From: Bog-473 sp963809825
GTDB lineage: Bacteria; Actinomycetota; Acidimicrobiia; Acidimicrobiales; RAAP-2
Assembly (NCBI GenBank): GCA_963809825.1
Contig: CAWELJ010000011.1
Location: 214,492-278,491 of the forward strand
Length of the DNA: 64,000 nucleotides
Direction of reading: 5' to 3'
Positions 35,058 through 43,828 of this stretch are shown one piece after another. The notes beneath the pieces are model-generated. The model made no database searches, was not told where the DNA came from, and saw only the letters and a program-made list of their open reading frames with translations. The first letter of the stretch is position 1; each line of letters begins with the position of its first letter. A program made the position numbers and the translations under genes.

Positions 35058-36437
35058 TCAGCCGAAGCCGGGCTTCGCCTGCGCGCCGACGGCGGGCCCG
35101 CGGGCGGGTGCGGGGTTCTCGGACGGGCCCGAGAGCGGGGCCACGATCTTGCCTGACGGGTATGGGCAGCGCCCGTGCGCCGGGACGCAGATCGTCACAC
35201 TGGTCGGAAAGTCGAACCCGCCCGCCACCGTCACCGGGACCGACGGTCGACCGTTCGCGAACGTGACCCGCATGACCCGCCCCCCGTACGACGCTGGTCC
35301 GCACCCGGTGAGAGGGCCGCTGCACGTGATGTGGATGTCGACGAAGTAGAGCGTCCCGTCGGGGGCGAAGGCCATCCCGAACGGGTTGTACTGGTCGGGG
35401 CTCTTGCCGAGTTCGGCCACGGTCGTGCCGGGCACCGAGCCCCGGCCGGGTTCGGGGCTCCCGCTCGCGCTCACCCAGATGATGGAGGGATCGCCGATGT
35501 AGCTGCTGACGGCGTAGCAGCCGCACGTCGGATCCAGCGCGATACCGGCCGGGAAGGACAGGCCCTTGACGAACGTCGACACCTGCACCTTGTCGCGCGG
35601 GTACGCCCCGCCGGGGCACTGTGCTGCGGTGGCCGGCAACGACGCATGGGCGAAGCGGAGCACGCTGCCCGAGCCCACGGTGGGGACCAGCAGGTCGTCG
35701 TTGGCCGCCACGGCCATCGTGCCGGGTTGGGCCAGCCCGCCGGTGCCGTCGACGTGGTGTAACCCCACGCCGCCCGTGGTCGGGCCGTAGAGGATGCAGG
35801 AGGTCTTGTAGCTGGGTGCGAACCACTCCACCAGGCGTCCGCTGCTCGGTGCCGGGAAGTCGCCCTGCGCCGTCGCGATGTCGGCGCCGAAGACGTTGTG
35901 CCGGCTGTCGACCGCGCACCCGGTGTAGGTCTGGTTGTTGTTGAAGACGCCGTTCGCGCTGGGTGGCGAGTCGCCACCGACGCGCTGGCCGCGGAGCTTG
36001 TAGGGACCCGGCACGTAGAGGGTCTGCCCGCTGAACGAGCCGTTGGGCCGGTCGAGCTCCTCCCCGTCGGCCGGCTGCTTGTAAGGCTTGAGGCCGCCGA
36101 GGTTGTGCTGTCCCGGCAGCGTCGGGTCGTAGCCGCCGACGAAGCGTCCGCCGGGCAGCACGCACATCTGCCCGTTGAGATCCCAGGCCGGGAGGAGTTG
36201 GCCCTGGACGCCCTTGGGCATCGACAGGAAGTCCACCTCCTCGTTCTGGTCCCAGTAGACCAGGTACCCCGGCTGCCCCCTGTCGCCGGGGCCGGCAGCC
36301 AGCGCGGCGCCCCCCGACCCACCCGACATGCCGGACGCGCCGGCCGGCCTTGCCGTGGCCGTGACGCCGGCCGCGAGGAGGCCGCTGAGGCACAGCGAGG
36401 CCGCCAGCCTGAAGCCCTTCCCCTTGCCCAGCCCCAT
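35058..36437 (-). CDS. Secreted SMP-30/NHL-like beta-propeller protein
   Basis: A 459-aa exported protein. The start is set at MGLGKGKGFRLA, which begins a signal peptide (ASLCLSGLLAAGVTATARPAGA); GGGGGATT lies just upstream. The mature protein reads as a six-bladed gluconolactonase/NHL-type propeller with GIALDPTCGCYAVSSYIGD and GMAFAPDGTLYFVDIH. Four or more Cys pairs suggest disulfides. Palindromic operator copy 3 lies about 22 bp upstream of the ATG. The two propeller genes and the secreted hydrolase gene are in one row on the minus strand. Confidence 0.83.
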   Translation of the reverse strand: MGLGKGKGFRLAASLCLSGLLAAGVTATARPAGASGMSGGSGGAALAAGPGDRGQPGYLVYWDQNEEVDFLSMPKGVQGQLLPAWDLNGQMCVLPGGRFVGGYDPTLPGQHNLGGLKPYKQPADGEELDRPNGSFSGQTLYVPGPYKLRGQRVGGDSPPSANGVFNNNQTYTGCAVDSRHNVFGADIATAQGDFPAPSSGRLVEWFAPSYKTSCILYGPTTGGVGLHHVDGTGGLAQPGTMAVAANDDLLVPTVGSGSVLRFAHASLPATAAQCPGGAYPRDKVQVSTFVKGLSFPAGIALDPTCGCYAVSSYIGDPSIIWVSASGSPEPGRGSVPGTTVAELGKSPDQYNPFGMAFAPDGTLYFVDIHITCSGPLTGCGPASYGGRVMRVTFANGRPSVPVTVAGGFDFPTSVTICVPAHGRCPYPSGKIVAPLSGPSENPAPARGPAVGAQAKPGFG

Positions 36438-36458
36438 TCGAATCCCCCGGGTCACCTG

Positions 36459-36474
36459 CCTGACGCCGGCGTCA
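36459..36474. promoter_or_regulatory. Palindromic operator, copy 3
   Basis: Reads CCTGAC-gccggc-GTCA, with the last two positions (TC) departing from the consensus. The central 14 bp, TGACGCCGGCGTCA, is a perfect palindrome and is identical to the core of copy 4. It lies 22 bp upstream of the propeller gene start on the minus strand. On that strand it overlaps a TACGAT hexamer. Confidence 0.7.
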
Positions 36475-36572
36475 TCGTAGGCGGGCAACAGGCGTGACGC
36501 TGGGCGCCGCGGCCGGCCCACGCCCCCTGCCGCGATGGCGTCGCGGGTCCGCCCGGCAGCGGACGCCGCAGC

Positions 36573-36800
36573 TCAGCGGACTCGAGCGATCCGGGCCTGC
36601 TCGATCTGCCAGAGTCGTGCCTGGGCGACGAGCCACTCGTTCGAGCGGGCGACCTGGCCCTCGCTCACGAGGTGGTGCGATCCCGCCAGGTCGTCGGTGC
36701 GCACCCCACACCGGTGGCAGACCGGTATGCGCCCGTTCGTCTCGGGCGCGTGGTGCGCATCGAGCTGCGTGGCGACGTCAAGAGACTTCGACGAGGTCAT
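36573..36800 (-). CDS. Small zinc-ribbon-like protein
   Basis: A 75-aa protein with one CHRC pair, then HH and a C-terminal helix (NEWLVAQARLWQIEQARI). A single CxxC followed by a His pair could bind zinc. GGGAGGG sits close to the ATG. I do not recognise a family. Confidence 0.6.
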   Translation of the reverse strand: MTSSKSLDVATQLDAHHAPETNGRIPVCHRCGVRTDDLAGSHHLVSEGQVARSNEWLVAQARLWQIEQARIARVR

Positions 36801-36877
36801 TGCCCTCCCTTGGAAGCTCCTCGACCCACCCTACGCCCTGAGGAGTGTCGTTGTCGGCCGGCCGTTCCCGGACGGCC

Positions 36878-37648
36878 TCAGCCCGCCTTCCGGGCGCGCC
36901 AGGCCTCCTCATAGGGCCATTGCGCCGCCCACCAGGACTCGACGAAGCCGTAGTCCGAGGTTGCATCCGGCGGCGCCTGGAACTCCACGAGGTCGAGGAT
37001 CTCGAAGCGGTTGGCGCGGAGCAGGCGGATCCAGTCGCCGTGGCCGAGGTGGAACTCGATGGTGGGGTCGTCGGGCCACTCGAAGCGGTGCATGCCGAAG
37101 TACGGCCGGAGCAGCTGGGCGGTGGCGGGGACCTCGTCCTCGTCGGGCGCGCAGAGCATGAGCAGGGAGCTGTTCCCGAGAAACACCAATTCGCCTCCGG
37201 GCCGGAGGAGCCGCGACGCCTCGGGGATCCAGGCGTGGGGATCGGCCCAGATCGCGGCGCCGTACTCACTGATGACGAGGTCGAACGATTCGTCGACCAG
37301 GGGCACGTGCTCGCCCGCCGCCCGCACGAGCGGGAAGGACAGCCCGAACTCCTCTTGGAGCTGCCGCGCGATGCCCAGCTGGCCCGCCGAAGGGTCGACC
37401 CCGATCGGTGCGGCGCCGCGGCGTGCGAGCCACGCCGAGACGTAGGCCGTCCCGCAACCGAGCTCGAGCGCGTCCTTGCCGTCGAGGCCTTCGGGGAGGA
37501 GCCGTGCCGTGCGTTCTGGGATGTGGAAGATCCCCCACTGCGGCTCGGTGGCCGACCAACCGCGGCGGGCCGTGCGCAACTGCTCGTCGTGGCGCCGGTC
37601 CCACGCGGCGGCGTTGACCGCGATGTAGTCGAAGCGTTCCCCGCCCAT
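36878..37648 (-). CDS. SAM-dependent methyltransferase, class I
   Basis: A 256-aa methyltransferase. The SAM-binding motif ALELGCGTAYVSAWLARRG is at about 60-78, with GVDPSAGQL after it and FDLVISEYGAAIW as motif II. The start is set at MGGERFDYI, where the fold begins, rather than at the longer frame. No partner gene reveals the substrate. Confidence 0.85.
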   Translation of the reverse strand: MGGERFDYIAVNAAAWDRRHDEQLRTARRGWSATEPQWGIFHIPERTARLLPEGLDGKDALELGCGTAYVSAWLARRGAAPIGVDPSAGQLGIARQLQEEFGLSFPLVRAAGEHVPLVDESFDLVISEYGAAIWADPHAWIPEASRLLRPGGELVFLGNSSLLMLCAPDEDEVPATAQLLRPYFGMHRFEWPDDPTIEFHLGHGDWIRLLRANRFEILDLVEFQAPPDATSDYGFVESWWAAQWPYEEAWRARKAG

Positions 37649-37685
37649 GGCGGCCACCCTAGGTGGTGGCCGACCGAGACTCCGC

Positions 37686-38915
37686 CTAGCTGCCCTCGAG
37701 CGGGTCCCTCCACCCGGGCGAGCCGGTGCGCCCACCGGCCGCGACCCGCAGCCCGATGAAGTTCCGCTGCGCCTCGACCGTCCCGGCGCCGAAGCACAGG
37801 CCGCGGATGTCGCGGTAGGCCCGTTCGAGCGGGTACTCGCGCGAGTAGCCGTACCCGCCGTGGATCTGCATGGCCTCGTCGCACACGAACTTGGCGGCCA
37901 GGTTCGCCGCCGTCTTGGCCAGCGCGGTCTCGAGGGGCGGCGGCGTCCCGCCCGGTCCGGCCAGCCGCACGGCCCGGGCCAGGAGCAGCCGGGCCCCTTC
38001 GAGCTGCACCGCCATGTCGGCCAGCTTCCACTGCAGTCCCTGCAGCTCGGCCAGCGGCCGGCCCCCGATGACGCGCTCGTTCATGTAGCGCACGGCGTGC
38101 TCCAGCGCGCCCTGGGCAGCACCGATGCACATGGACGCGTTGCCGCAGCGTTCGTGGTTGAGGTGCGACAGCAGCACCTTGAAGGCGTCCGTGCTCGACG
38201 GGTCCCCGGCGATGAGCACGTCGTCGGCCGTGATCTCCACGCCGTCGAAGGCGAGCTCGGCCTCGGTGGCGGCGTGGATCCCCATCCCCTTGTGCCGTCC
38301 GGTGACCGAGATCCCCTCGCGGTCGGTCGGCACGATCACCGCGCCGATGCCCTTGGCGCCTTCGCCCCCGGGCCAGCGGCACCACACGAGCACACCCTGG
38401 GCCACGTCGCCCATCGTCGAGTAATTCTTGTAGGCGTTGAGGCGCCAGCGCCCGGCCCCGTCGTCCACCAGGGCGGCGCGCATGTTCTGGACCGCCGAGC
38501 CGGCGTCCGGCTCGGTGATCCCGATACTGATGAGCGCGTCGCCGTCGGCCACCGCCGGGAGCCAGCGCTCCTTCATGGCCTCGGGACCGAGATGCTCGAT
38601 GCCCCGCGGCGGGCCGTTGAACGTCAGCTGGCAGCAGATGGCCGACGACACGTCGGCCCGCGCGATCTCCTCGAGCACGACGGAGGCCTCGACGTCGCCC
38701 AGACCCATGCCGCCCCAGCGCTCCCCCACCGTGATGCGGAGGAGGTCGGCCGCGGCGAGCGCCTTGCGCACCTCGGCCGGCACCACGCCCTCCTCGTCGG
38801 CCTGGTGCGCCCGGGGCGCCACTTCCCGGCTGGCCACGTCGCGGGCCAGCTGGCGCAGCGCGGCCTGGTCCTCGGTCTCGGCCAGCAGGTCCACGCCCGA
38901 TCCCGGTGCGCCCAT
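37686..38915 (-). CDS. Acyl-CoA dehydrogenase
   Basis: A 409-aa flavoprotein that oxidises an acyl-CoA to the enoyl-CoA. The FAD-binding segment ITEPDAGSAVQNM and the C-terminal QIHGGYGYSREYPLERAYRD with its Arg are typical. The catalytic base (often Glu near the GAGT motif) may be the Glu in GAGTVEAQR. The start overlaps the stop of the thiolase (TGATG), so the three genes HMG-synthase-like, thiolase and acyl-CoA dehydrogenase form an operon. Confidence 0.92.
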   Translation of the reverse strand: MGAPGSGVDLLAETEDQAALRQLARDVASREVAPRAHQADEEGVVPAEVRKALAAADLLRITVGERWGGMGLGDVEASVVLEEIARADVSSAICCQLTFNGPPRGIEHLGPEAMKERWLPAVADGDALISIGITEPDAGSAVQNMRAALVDDGAGRWRLNAYKNYSTMGDVAQGVLVWCRWPGGEGAKGIGAVIVPTDREGISVTGRHKGMGIHAATEAELAFDGVEITADDVLIAGDPSSTDAFKVLLSHLNHERCGNASMCIGAAQGALEHAVRYMNERVIGGRPLAELQGLQWKLADMAVQLEGARLLLARAVRLAGPGGTPPPLETALAKTAANLAAKFVCDEAMQIHGGYGYSREYPLERAYRDIRGLCFGAGTVEAQRNFIGLRVAAGGRTGSPGWRDPLEGS

Positions 38916-40114
38916 CAGCCGAGCTCGGTGCCGACGATGCCGACGAAGCTGACGCCCTCGCCCGGCGCACCCCCGAGGTTGTGCGTGAGTCCCAGCGTCC
39001 GGCCGGGACCGACGGTGTTGATCTGGCGCTCCGGCGGTGCCTCGCCCCGCAGCTGCAGCCAGCACTCGAAGAGCATGCGCAGGCCCGAGGCCCCGATGGG
39101 GTGCCCGAAGGATTTGAGCCCGCCGTCGGGGTTGACCGGCAGGTCCCCGTCGCGGTCGAAGGTGCCCTCGAGCACCTCCTTCCACGCGGTGCCCCGCTCG
39201 GCGAAGCCGAGGTCCTCCATGAGCACGAGCTCGGTCGGCGTGAAGCAGTCGTGCACCTCGGCCATGGCGAGCTGGGTCCGGGGCTCGGTGATGCCCGCCT
39301 GCTCGTAGGCGTCCGCCGCCGAGCGCACGACCTCCTCGAAGGTGGTGTAGTCGTAGGCGGGGTCGATCGGGCCGGCCGCCGGTCCGGCGACGAAGGCGAG
39401 CGCCTTCACGTAGAGGGGGTTCTGGCAGTAACGGTGGGCGTCCGAGGCCCGGCAGATGATCGCCGCCGCCGCACCGTCGCTCACCCCGCTGCAGTCGAAG
39501 ACGCCGAGGTCGCCCGCGACCAGCGGCGCCTTGGCGATGGTCTCCATGGAGACCTCCTTCTGGAACTGGGCCCGCGGGTTGCGCGCCCCGTTCTGGTGGT
39601 TCTTGAAGGCGATCCGGCTCATGACCTCCTTCAGCTGGTCCCGGTCGACGCCGTACTTGTTGGCGTAGGAGGGGGCCAGGAAGGAGAAGGCGGCCGGCGA
39701 GGAGAGCCCCGGGTCCGTGCCGTCCCCCACGGCACGGATGCCGGTGAGCCCGGAGTACCCGGTGTCCTTGAGCTTCTCCACGCCGATGGCCATCGCGACG
39801 TCGTAGGCGCCCGCGGCCACCGCGTAGCAGGCGTTGCGAAAGGCCTCGGACCCCGTCGCGCAGTAGTTCTCCACCCGCGTCACCGGCTTGTAGTCGAGCT
39901 TGAGCGGGCGCGACAGCGTCACGCCGCACACCCCCGACATCATGGTGCCGAGCCAGAAGGCGTCGATGTCGTGGATCGACAGCCCGGCCGATGCCGCCGC
40001 CTCCGTGGCGGCGTCCGTCAGGAGGTCGTCGGCGCCCTTGTCCCACAACTCGCCGAACCGGGTGCAGCCCATGCCGATGATGGCCACCTGGTCCCGGATG
40101 CCGCTGCTCGCCAT
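38915..40114 (-). CDS. Thiolase, SCP-x type
   Basis: A 399-aa thiolase-fold enzyme. The nucleophile Cys is in ENYCATGSEA at about 87; the catalytic His is in FGHPIGASG. The usual second active Cys in the CAGGG motif is replaced by the HNLGG region, as in the SCP-2/SCP-x branch. The start is set at MASSGIRDQ. It is preceded, with a 4-bp gap, by an HMG-CoA-synthase-like/DUF35 fusion. Such partners form complexes in archaea and in sterol-degrading actinobacteria. Confidence 0.9.
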   Translation of the reverse strand: MASSGIRDQVAIIGMGCTRFGELWDKGADDLLTDAATEAAASAGLSIHDIDAFWLGTMMSGVCGVTLSRPLKLDYKPVTRVENYCATGSEAFRNACYAVAAGAYDVAMAIGVEKLKDTGYSGLTGIRAVGDGTDPGLSSPAAFSFLAPSYANKYGVDRDQLKEVMSRIAFKNHQNGARNPRAQFQKEVSMETIAKAPLVAGDLGVFDCSGVSDGAAAAIICRASDAHRYCQNPLYVKALAFVAGPAAGPIDPAYDYTTFEEVVRSAADAYEQAGITEPRTQLAMAEVHDCFTPTELVLMEDLGFAERGTAWKEVLEGTFDRDGDLPVNPDGGLKSFGHPIGASGLRMLFECWLQLRGEAPPERQINTVGPGRTLGLTHNLGGAPGEGVSFVGIVGTELG

Positions 40115-40118
40115 AGCC

Positions 40119-41606
40119 CTAGTCTCCTCGCTCCGCATCGCCGGCCCCGTCACCGGGACCCGGGCCCCCGGCGGGCCGGGCCTTCCAGAAGTAATTGTGC
40201 ACGCCCTGGGCCGTCCACACGCGGCGGAACGTCATGGCGACGCGGTCGCCAATTGCGAGCTCGGAGGCGCGGACGTCGGTCATCTCGCAGCGGTAGCGCC
40301 CGCCGCCGTCGAAGTCGACGATGACCCCCACGACGGGCGGCGACAGGCTGAAGGCCAGGTGGTCGATCGTGAAGGTGGCCACGGTGCCGGGCACGTCGGC
40401 CAGCCGCTCCGGCTGCATCTGGTCGATGGCGTGGCAGTTGAGGCAGGCCCTCGTGGGCGGCATGTGGCGGAAGCCGCACACCTGGCAGCGGCTGGCCACG
40501 AAGGCGTACTTCCAGCGCTCGGAGCGGTGGACGGTGGGGGCACCGGGACGCTCGGGGTCCGGGCGCCGTGGCGGTTCCCGGCGCATCTGGCCGCGCCAGG
40601 TCAGGAACGTGGCGTACGGGAGGTCGTCGCGGCCGGCGGCCACCTGCTCGGCCACCGACGGCACACCGGCGGCGGACCGGTCCCGCTGCGCGCCGGCCAG
40701 CGCCCCGGTGGTGCGCAGCACGAAGGCGTCCGCGCCGTCGGCCAGCGAGAGCACGGCGATCACCTGGCCGGGCTCGGCGCGCTCGAGCACGTCGCACAGC
40801 GCCACCGCGGCGTGAGCGGCGCCGAGGTTCCCGATCGCAGCCGTCAGGTCCGGCACCAGGACACCGTCGCGGACACCCAGGCCGGCGGACGCAGACTTGA
40901 CCGCCCGCACGTGCAGGCCGGTGACGATGGCGTGGTCGACGTCGCTCTCGGTCAGGCCTGCGTCCTTGAGTGCCGCCGCGAACGCCTCGCGGGCCAGGGG
41001 CACGTAGAGCTCCTCGCCGAAGCGCTCCTCCCACACGTGCGAGTCGGCCTCGCCGGGCACGCGCCAACGGTCGAGGAACTCGTCGCTGGCGGCGCCCCGG
41101 CCCACCAGCTCGGCCACCGCTCCGTCCGGCGCGCACACGAAGGCGGCCGCACCGTCGCCGCTGTCGCGCTCCTCCGGCGATCCGGCGAGCCCCGTCCGCA
41201 GGTCGGCGACGACGGCCATGGCCGTGCGCCCATCGCCGCCGGCAACGCCGACGCCGGCCAGCGCCTGCAGCAGAGTGGCGGTGGCGGAACGCACCGATCC
41301 CGCGAAGTCGTAGGCGCCGCAGCCCCGGCCGAGGCCGAGTGCCGCGTGCACCGTCGTGGCGCTGGTCTTGTCGAGATACGCCGGGTCAGGGGTGGACAGA
41401 TACAGGTCCTGCACTGCGCCCGCTCCGGGACCCACGGCGAGGGCACGCCGCCCCGCCTCCACGCCCAGCGTCGTCGTGTCCTCGTCGTGCGAGGCCACCG
41501 AACGGGTCCCCTTGCCGCCGCCGCTGCCGAGCACCCCGGCGATGGCGGAGCGCTGCAGCCGCCAATAGGGCAGGTAGGTCCCCCAGGCCGCGATCCCTGC
41601 GCTCAT
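40119..41606 (-). CDS. HMG-CoA-synthase-like enzyme fused to a DUF35 zinc/OB domain
   Basis: A 495-aa fusion. Residues 1-330 match the KAS III/HMG-CoA synthase fold (GIAAWGTYLPYWRLQ, DLYLSTPDPAYLDKTSATTVHAALGL). Residues 345-480 are DUF35: a rubredoxin-like zinc ribbon (CQVC, CLNC) followed by an OB fold (GTVATFTIDH, GVIVDFDGGGRYRCEMTD). Where HMG-CoA synthase has its nucleophile Cys, the sequence reads DFAGSVRSATATL with no Cys, so condensation by the usual route is doubtful. It is the first gene of the operon. Confidence 0.87.
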   Translation of the reverse strand: MSAGIAAWGTYLPYWRLQRSAIAGVLGSGGGKGTRSVASHDEDTTTLGVEAGRRALAVGPGAGAVQDLYLSTPDPAYLDKTSATTVHAALGLGRGCGAYDFAGSVRSATATLLQALAGVGVAGGDGRTAMAVVADLRTGLAGSPEERDSGDGAAAFVCAPDGAVAELVGRGAASDEFLDRWRVPGEADSHVWEERFGEELYVPLAREAFAAALKDAGLTESDVDHAIVTGLHVRAVKSASAGLGVRDGVLVPDLTAAIGNLGAAHAAVALCDVLERAEPGQVIAVLSLADGADAFVLRTTGALAGAQRDRSAAGVPSVAEQVAAGRDDLPYATFLTWRGQMRREPPRRPDPERPGAPTVHRSERWKYAFVASRCQVCGFRHMPPTRACLNCHAIDQMQPERLADVPGTVATFTIDHLAFSLSPPVVGVIVDFDGGGRYRCEMTDVRASELAIGDRVAMTFRRVWTAQGVHNYFWKARPAGGPGPGDGAGDAERGD

Positions 41607-41727
41607 GGCCCGATCCTAGGTACAGCCGCGCCGGAGGCCGCAACCGGGTGCGCGTCTGCCTGCCAGGCGGCCGCCGCCCCGCTCCGATCGGGGCCCTCCC
41701 GGCGGCCTGCACCGCACCGCTCGAGGG

Positions 41728-42486
41728 TCACCTCTGCCGCCCCGCTGAGGCGGTGGCGAGCACCACCATCTCCCAGCTGTCGAGCTCCAGCGGCCCCCCG
41801 CCGCCGGCTCGGAACGTCACGTCACGGAAGCCGGCGTCCTCGAGCCACACGACCCATTCGGGCGGGGTCGGCAGCCGGACGAAGTACGAGGCCCGCCGGA
41901 CGGCGCCGGCGCGATGGACGGTGCGCTCGACCACCATGCGGCCGTGCCGTGGGTCGAACGTGGAGATCTCGAACATGGTGTCGTCGCCGCGCTGGACGAT
42001 CACGGCGTCGGGCGCCGGCGTGAAATGCCGGACGCCACCGTCGTGGTGCATGGTGTCGATGACGACCTTCCCCCCGGGCCGGAGGACGCGCTGGAACTGC
42101 TCGAGGACCAGGTGGCAATCGGCGTCGTCGTAGTAGCCGAAGGAATTGAGCCAGCAGACCACGGCGTCGAACGGCCCCTCGACCGGGAGGCTGCGGACGT
42201 CTCCCACCACGTAGTCCAGCGTGCCGGCCGGCGGTGGCGGGTCGGAACGGGCCTGTTCGACGTATGCCGCCGTCAGGTCGACGCCTGTCACCCGCATCCC
42301 CGCCGCGGCCAGGCGACGGGCGACGCGGCCATGTCCACAGGGCGCGTCGAGGACCCGGGACCCCGGTTCCAGCTGGAGCAACCCCAGGATCTCGGCGGCG
42401 TCGGCGTCCGAGTGCTGGTCGTCGATGGACTCCGCGTAAAAGTACGGGTAGTCCTCGCTGAATGTGGCCTCCATGTCGAACGTCAT
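41728..42486 (-). CDS. SAM-dependent methyltransferase, class I
   Basis: A 252-aa methyltransferase with VLDAPCGHGRVARRLA as SAM-binding motif I at about 45-60, GVDLTAAYVEQAR, and FDAVVCWLNSFGYYDD as the acidic/adenine motif. Its substrate is unknown. It is divergent from a thioesterase gene with a gap of about 30 bp. Confidence 0.87.
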   Translation of the reverse strand: MTFDMEATFSEDYPYFYAESIDDQHSDADAAEILGLLQLEPGSRVLDAPCGHGRVARRLAAAGMRVTGVDLTAAYVEQARSDPPPPAGTLDYVVGDVRSLPVEGPFDAVVCWLNSFGYYDDADCHLVLEQFQRVLRPGGKVVIDTMHHDGGVRHFTPAPDAVIVQRGDDTMFEISTFDPRHGRMVVERTVHRAGAVRRASYFVRLPTPPEWVVWLEDAGFRDVTFRAGGGGPLELDSWEMVVLATASAGRQR

Positions 42487-42518
42487 GCGACATCTTCGCC
42501 GCCGCTAGGGTCCCGTGC

Positions 42519-43367
42519 GTGCAGGCCCCTGAGGACCTCTCCTTCGACGCGGCCACCTCGGTGGTGCCGACGGACGACCCCCACCGCTTCAAGACCACCG
42601 TGCACGAGTTGTGGACCGTGGGCGACAAGCCCAACGGCGGCTACCTCCTGGCGCTCCTGGGCCGGGCGGCGCTCGCCACCGGCAGGGGCGGGGACGGCTG
42701 GGGCTGGGAGGTCGTGTCCTCCTCCATCACCTACCTGCGCCCGCCCGAGCTCGGGCCGGCCACGGTGCACACGACGGTGCTCCGCCACGGGCGCTCGGCG
42801 GCCCACGTGCGCGCCGTCCTCGCGCAGGACGGCGCCGAGCTGGTCGACGCGGTGTTCGTGCTGGGCGACGTCCCCACCACGGACACGGTCCGTTACGCCG
42901 GCATCGAGCCGCTCCAGCTACCCGACCCCGAGCGCTGTGTCCGCCTCCCGCCGCACCTGCCGACCGGTGTCCAGGTCGGCGTCATGGAAGTGGTCGACCT
43001 CCGCCTGGACCCGGCCAGCGTCCCCTTCGCGGACTCTGCCCCGCCCCCGGGGACGCCGGCCGAGCTGCGCGGCTGGTCCCGCTTCGCCGACGGGCGGGAC
43101 CCCGATCCGCTGTCGCTCCTCTTCTCCCTCGACGCCATACCGCCCGCCACCCTGATGATCGGTTCGACCGGGTGGGTTCCCACCTTGCAGATGTCCGCCT
43201 ACGTCCGGTGCTGGCCGGCGCCGGGCTGGCTGGCGATCCGTATGACGGCCAATCTCGTCGCCGGGGGCATGGTCGACGAGACGTGCACCCTGTGGGACAG
43301 CCATGGCCACGTCGTGGCGCAGGCGACACAGCTGGCCCGGCTGCGCTTCCCGGACGAGCTCACCTGA
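42519..43367 (+). CDS. Acyl-CoA thioesterase family protein (TesB-like double hot-dog)
   Basis: A 282-aa protein with two hot-dog halves. The first holds WTVGDKPNGGYLLALLGRAAL and SSITYLRPPELGPATVHTTVLR; the second holds ADGRDPDPLSLLFSLDAIPPATL and ANLVAGGMVDETCTLWDS. The pattern fits acyl-CoA thioesterases. The GTG at 42519 is set because residues before it are not conserved in character. It lies between acyl-CoA genes on both sides. Confidence 0.83.
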   Translation: MQAPEDLSFDAATSVVPTDDPHRFKTTVHELWTVGDKPNGGYLLALLGRAALATGRGGDGWGWEVVSSSITYLRPPELGPATVHTTVLRHGRSAAHVRAVLAQDGAELVDAVFVLGDVPTTDTVRYAGIEPLQLPDPERCVRLPPHLPTGVQVGVMEVVDLRLDPASVPFADSAPPPGTPAELRGWSRFADGRDPDPLSLLFSLDAIPPATLMIGSTGWVPTLQMSAYVRCWPAPGWLAIRMTANLVAGGMVDETCTLWDSHGHVVAQATQLARLRFPDELT

Positions 43368-43395
43368 ACCGCAGCCCCACCGCGCCACGCCGGGA

Positions 43396-43563
43396 TCACG
43401 CCGCCTGCTCACCGTCCTCGTCGCCATCGTCCTCGTCGTCCGCGTCGTGGCAGTCCCACGAGCAGTAGCCCGCGATCCGGGGTGAGCTGGGGTGGAAGCC
43501 GCAGTGGCGGCACAGTTTCGTCGTCATGGTGGTGCTCGCTTTCGATTTGGCAATCTCGTGCAT
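43396..43563 (-). CDS. Small Cys-pair protein with an acidic tail
   Basis: A small gene of 55 codons from an ATG at 43563, or 43 from a second in-frame ATG at 43527. After MTTKL comes CRHCG, then YCSWDC twelve residues on, giving four Cys in a CxxC/CxxxC array suited to one zinc. The tail is almost wholly acidic (DADDEDDGDEDGE). I do not recognise a family. It lies downstream of an intrinsic terminator on the same strand. Confidence 0.55.
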   Translation of the reverse strand: MHEIAKSKASTTMTTKLCRHCGFHPSSPRIAGYCSWDCHDADDEDDGDEDGEQAA

Positions 43564-43615
43564 GGTCGTTCCGTTCGCTCATGCCCGCTGCAGGTCTGTG
43601 ACGCCGGACGCAAAA

Positions 43616-43642
43616 GAGCCGCTCCCCTGTGGGAAGCGGCTC
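43616..43642 (-). terminator. Rho-independent terminator for the minus strand
   Basis: A 12-bp stem (GAGCCGCTTCCC on the minus strand, one G-T wobble) with an ACA loop is followed on the minus strand by TTTTG. This is an unusually clear intrinsic terminator for the region. It lies 30 bp after the stop of the small gene at 43673-43819. Confidence 0.8.
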
Positions 43643-43672
43643 CTCGACACCGGGACTTGTAAAGAGTCCTCC

Positions 43673-43819
43673 TTATGGCGTCGGGGCCACCTCCTGCGCA
43701 CACGGCTTGGGGATCCCACCGATCTGTACCTCCGCCATGGCGACGCGCGACTCACCCAGGGAGTTCCCGCCTCCCAGGCACCGGACGAGCCGGCCGTGCA
43801 TCGCGCGCTGCTGCCTCAT
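43673..43819 (-). CDS. 48-aa leaderless small protein or small RNA
   Basis: A short frame begins at an ATG only nine bases after a TATACT -10 hexamer, so the mRNA would be leaderless. It reads MRQQRAMHGR, then LVRCLGGGNSLGES, and ends IGGIPKPCAQEVAPTP. It ends 30 bp before a strong intrinsic terminator. A unit of about 200 nt with its own promoter and terminator is therefore supported. Whether the product is this peptide or a small RNA cannot be decided. There are two Cys and no signal or membrane helix. Confidence 0.5.
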   Translation of the reverse strand: MRQQRAMHGRLVRCLGGGNSLGESRVAMAEVQIGGIPKPCAQEVAPTP

Positions 43820-43828
43820 GATGAGCCC

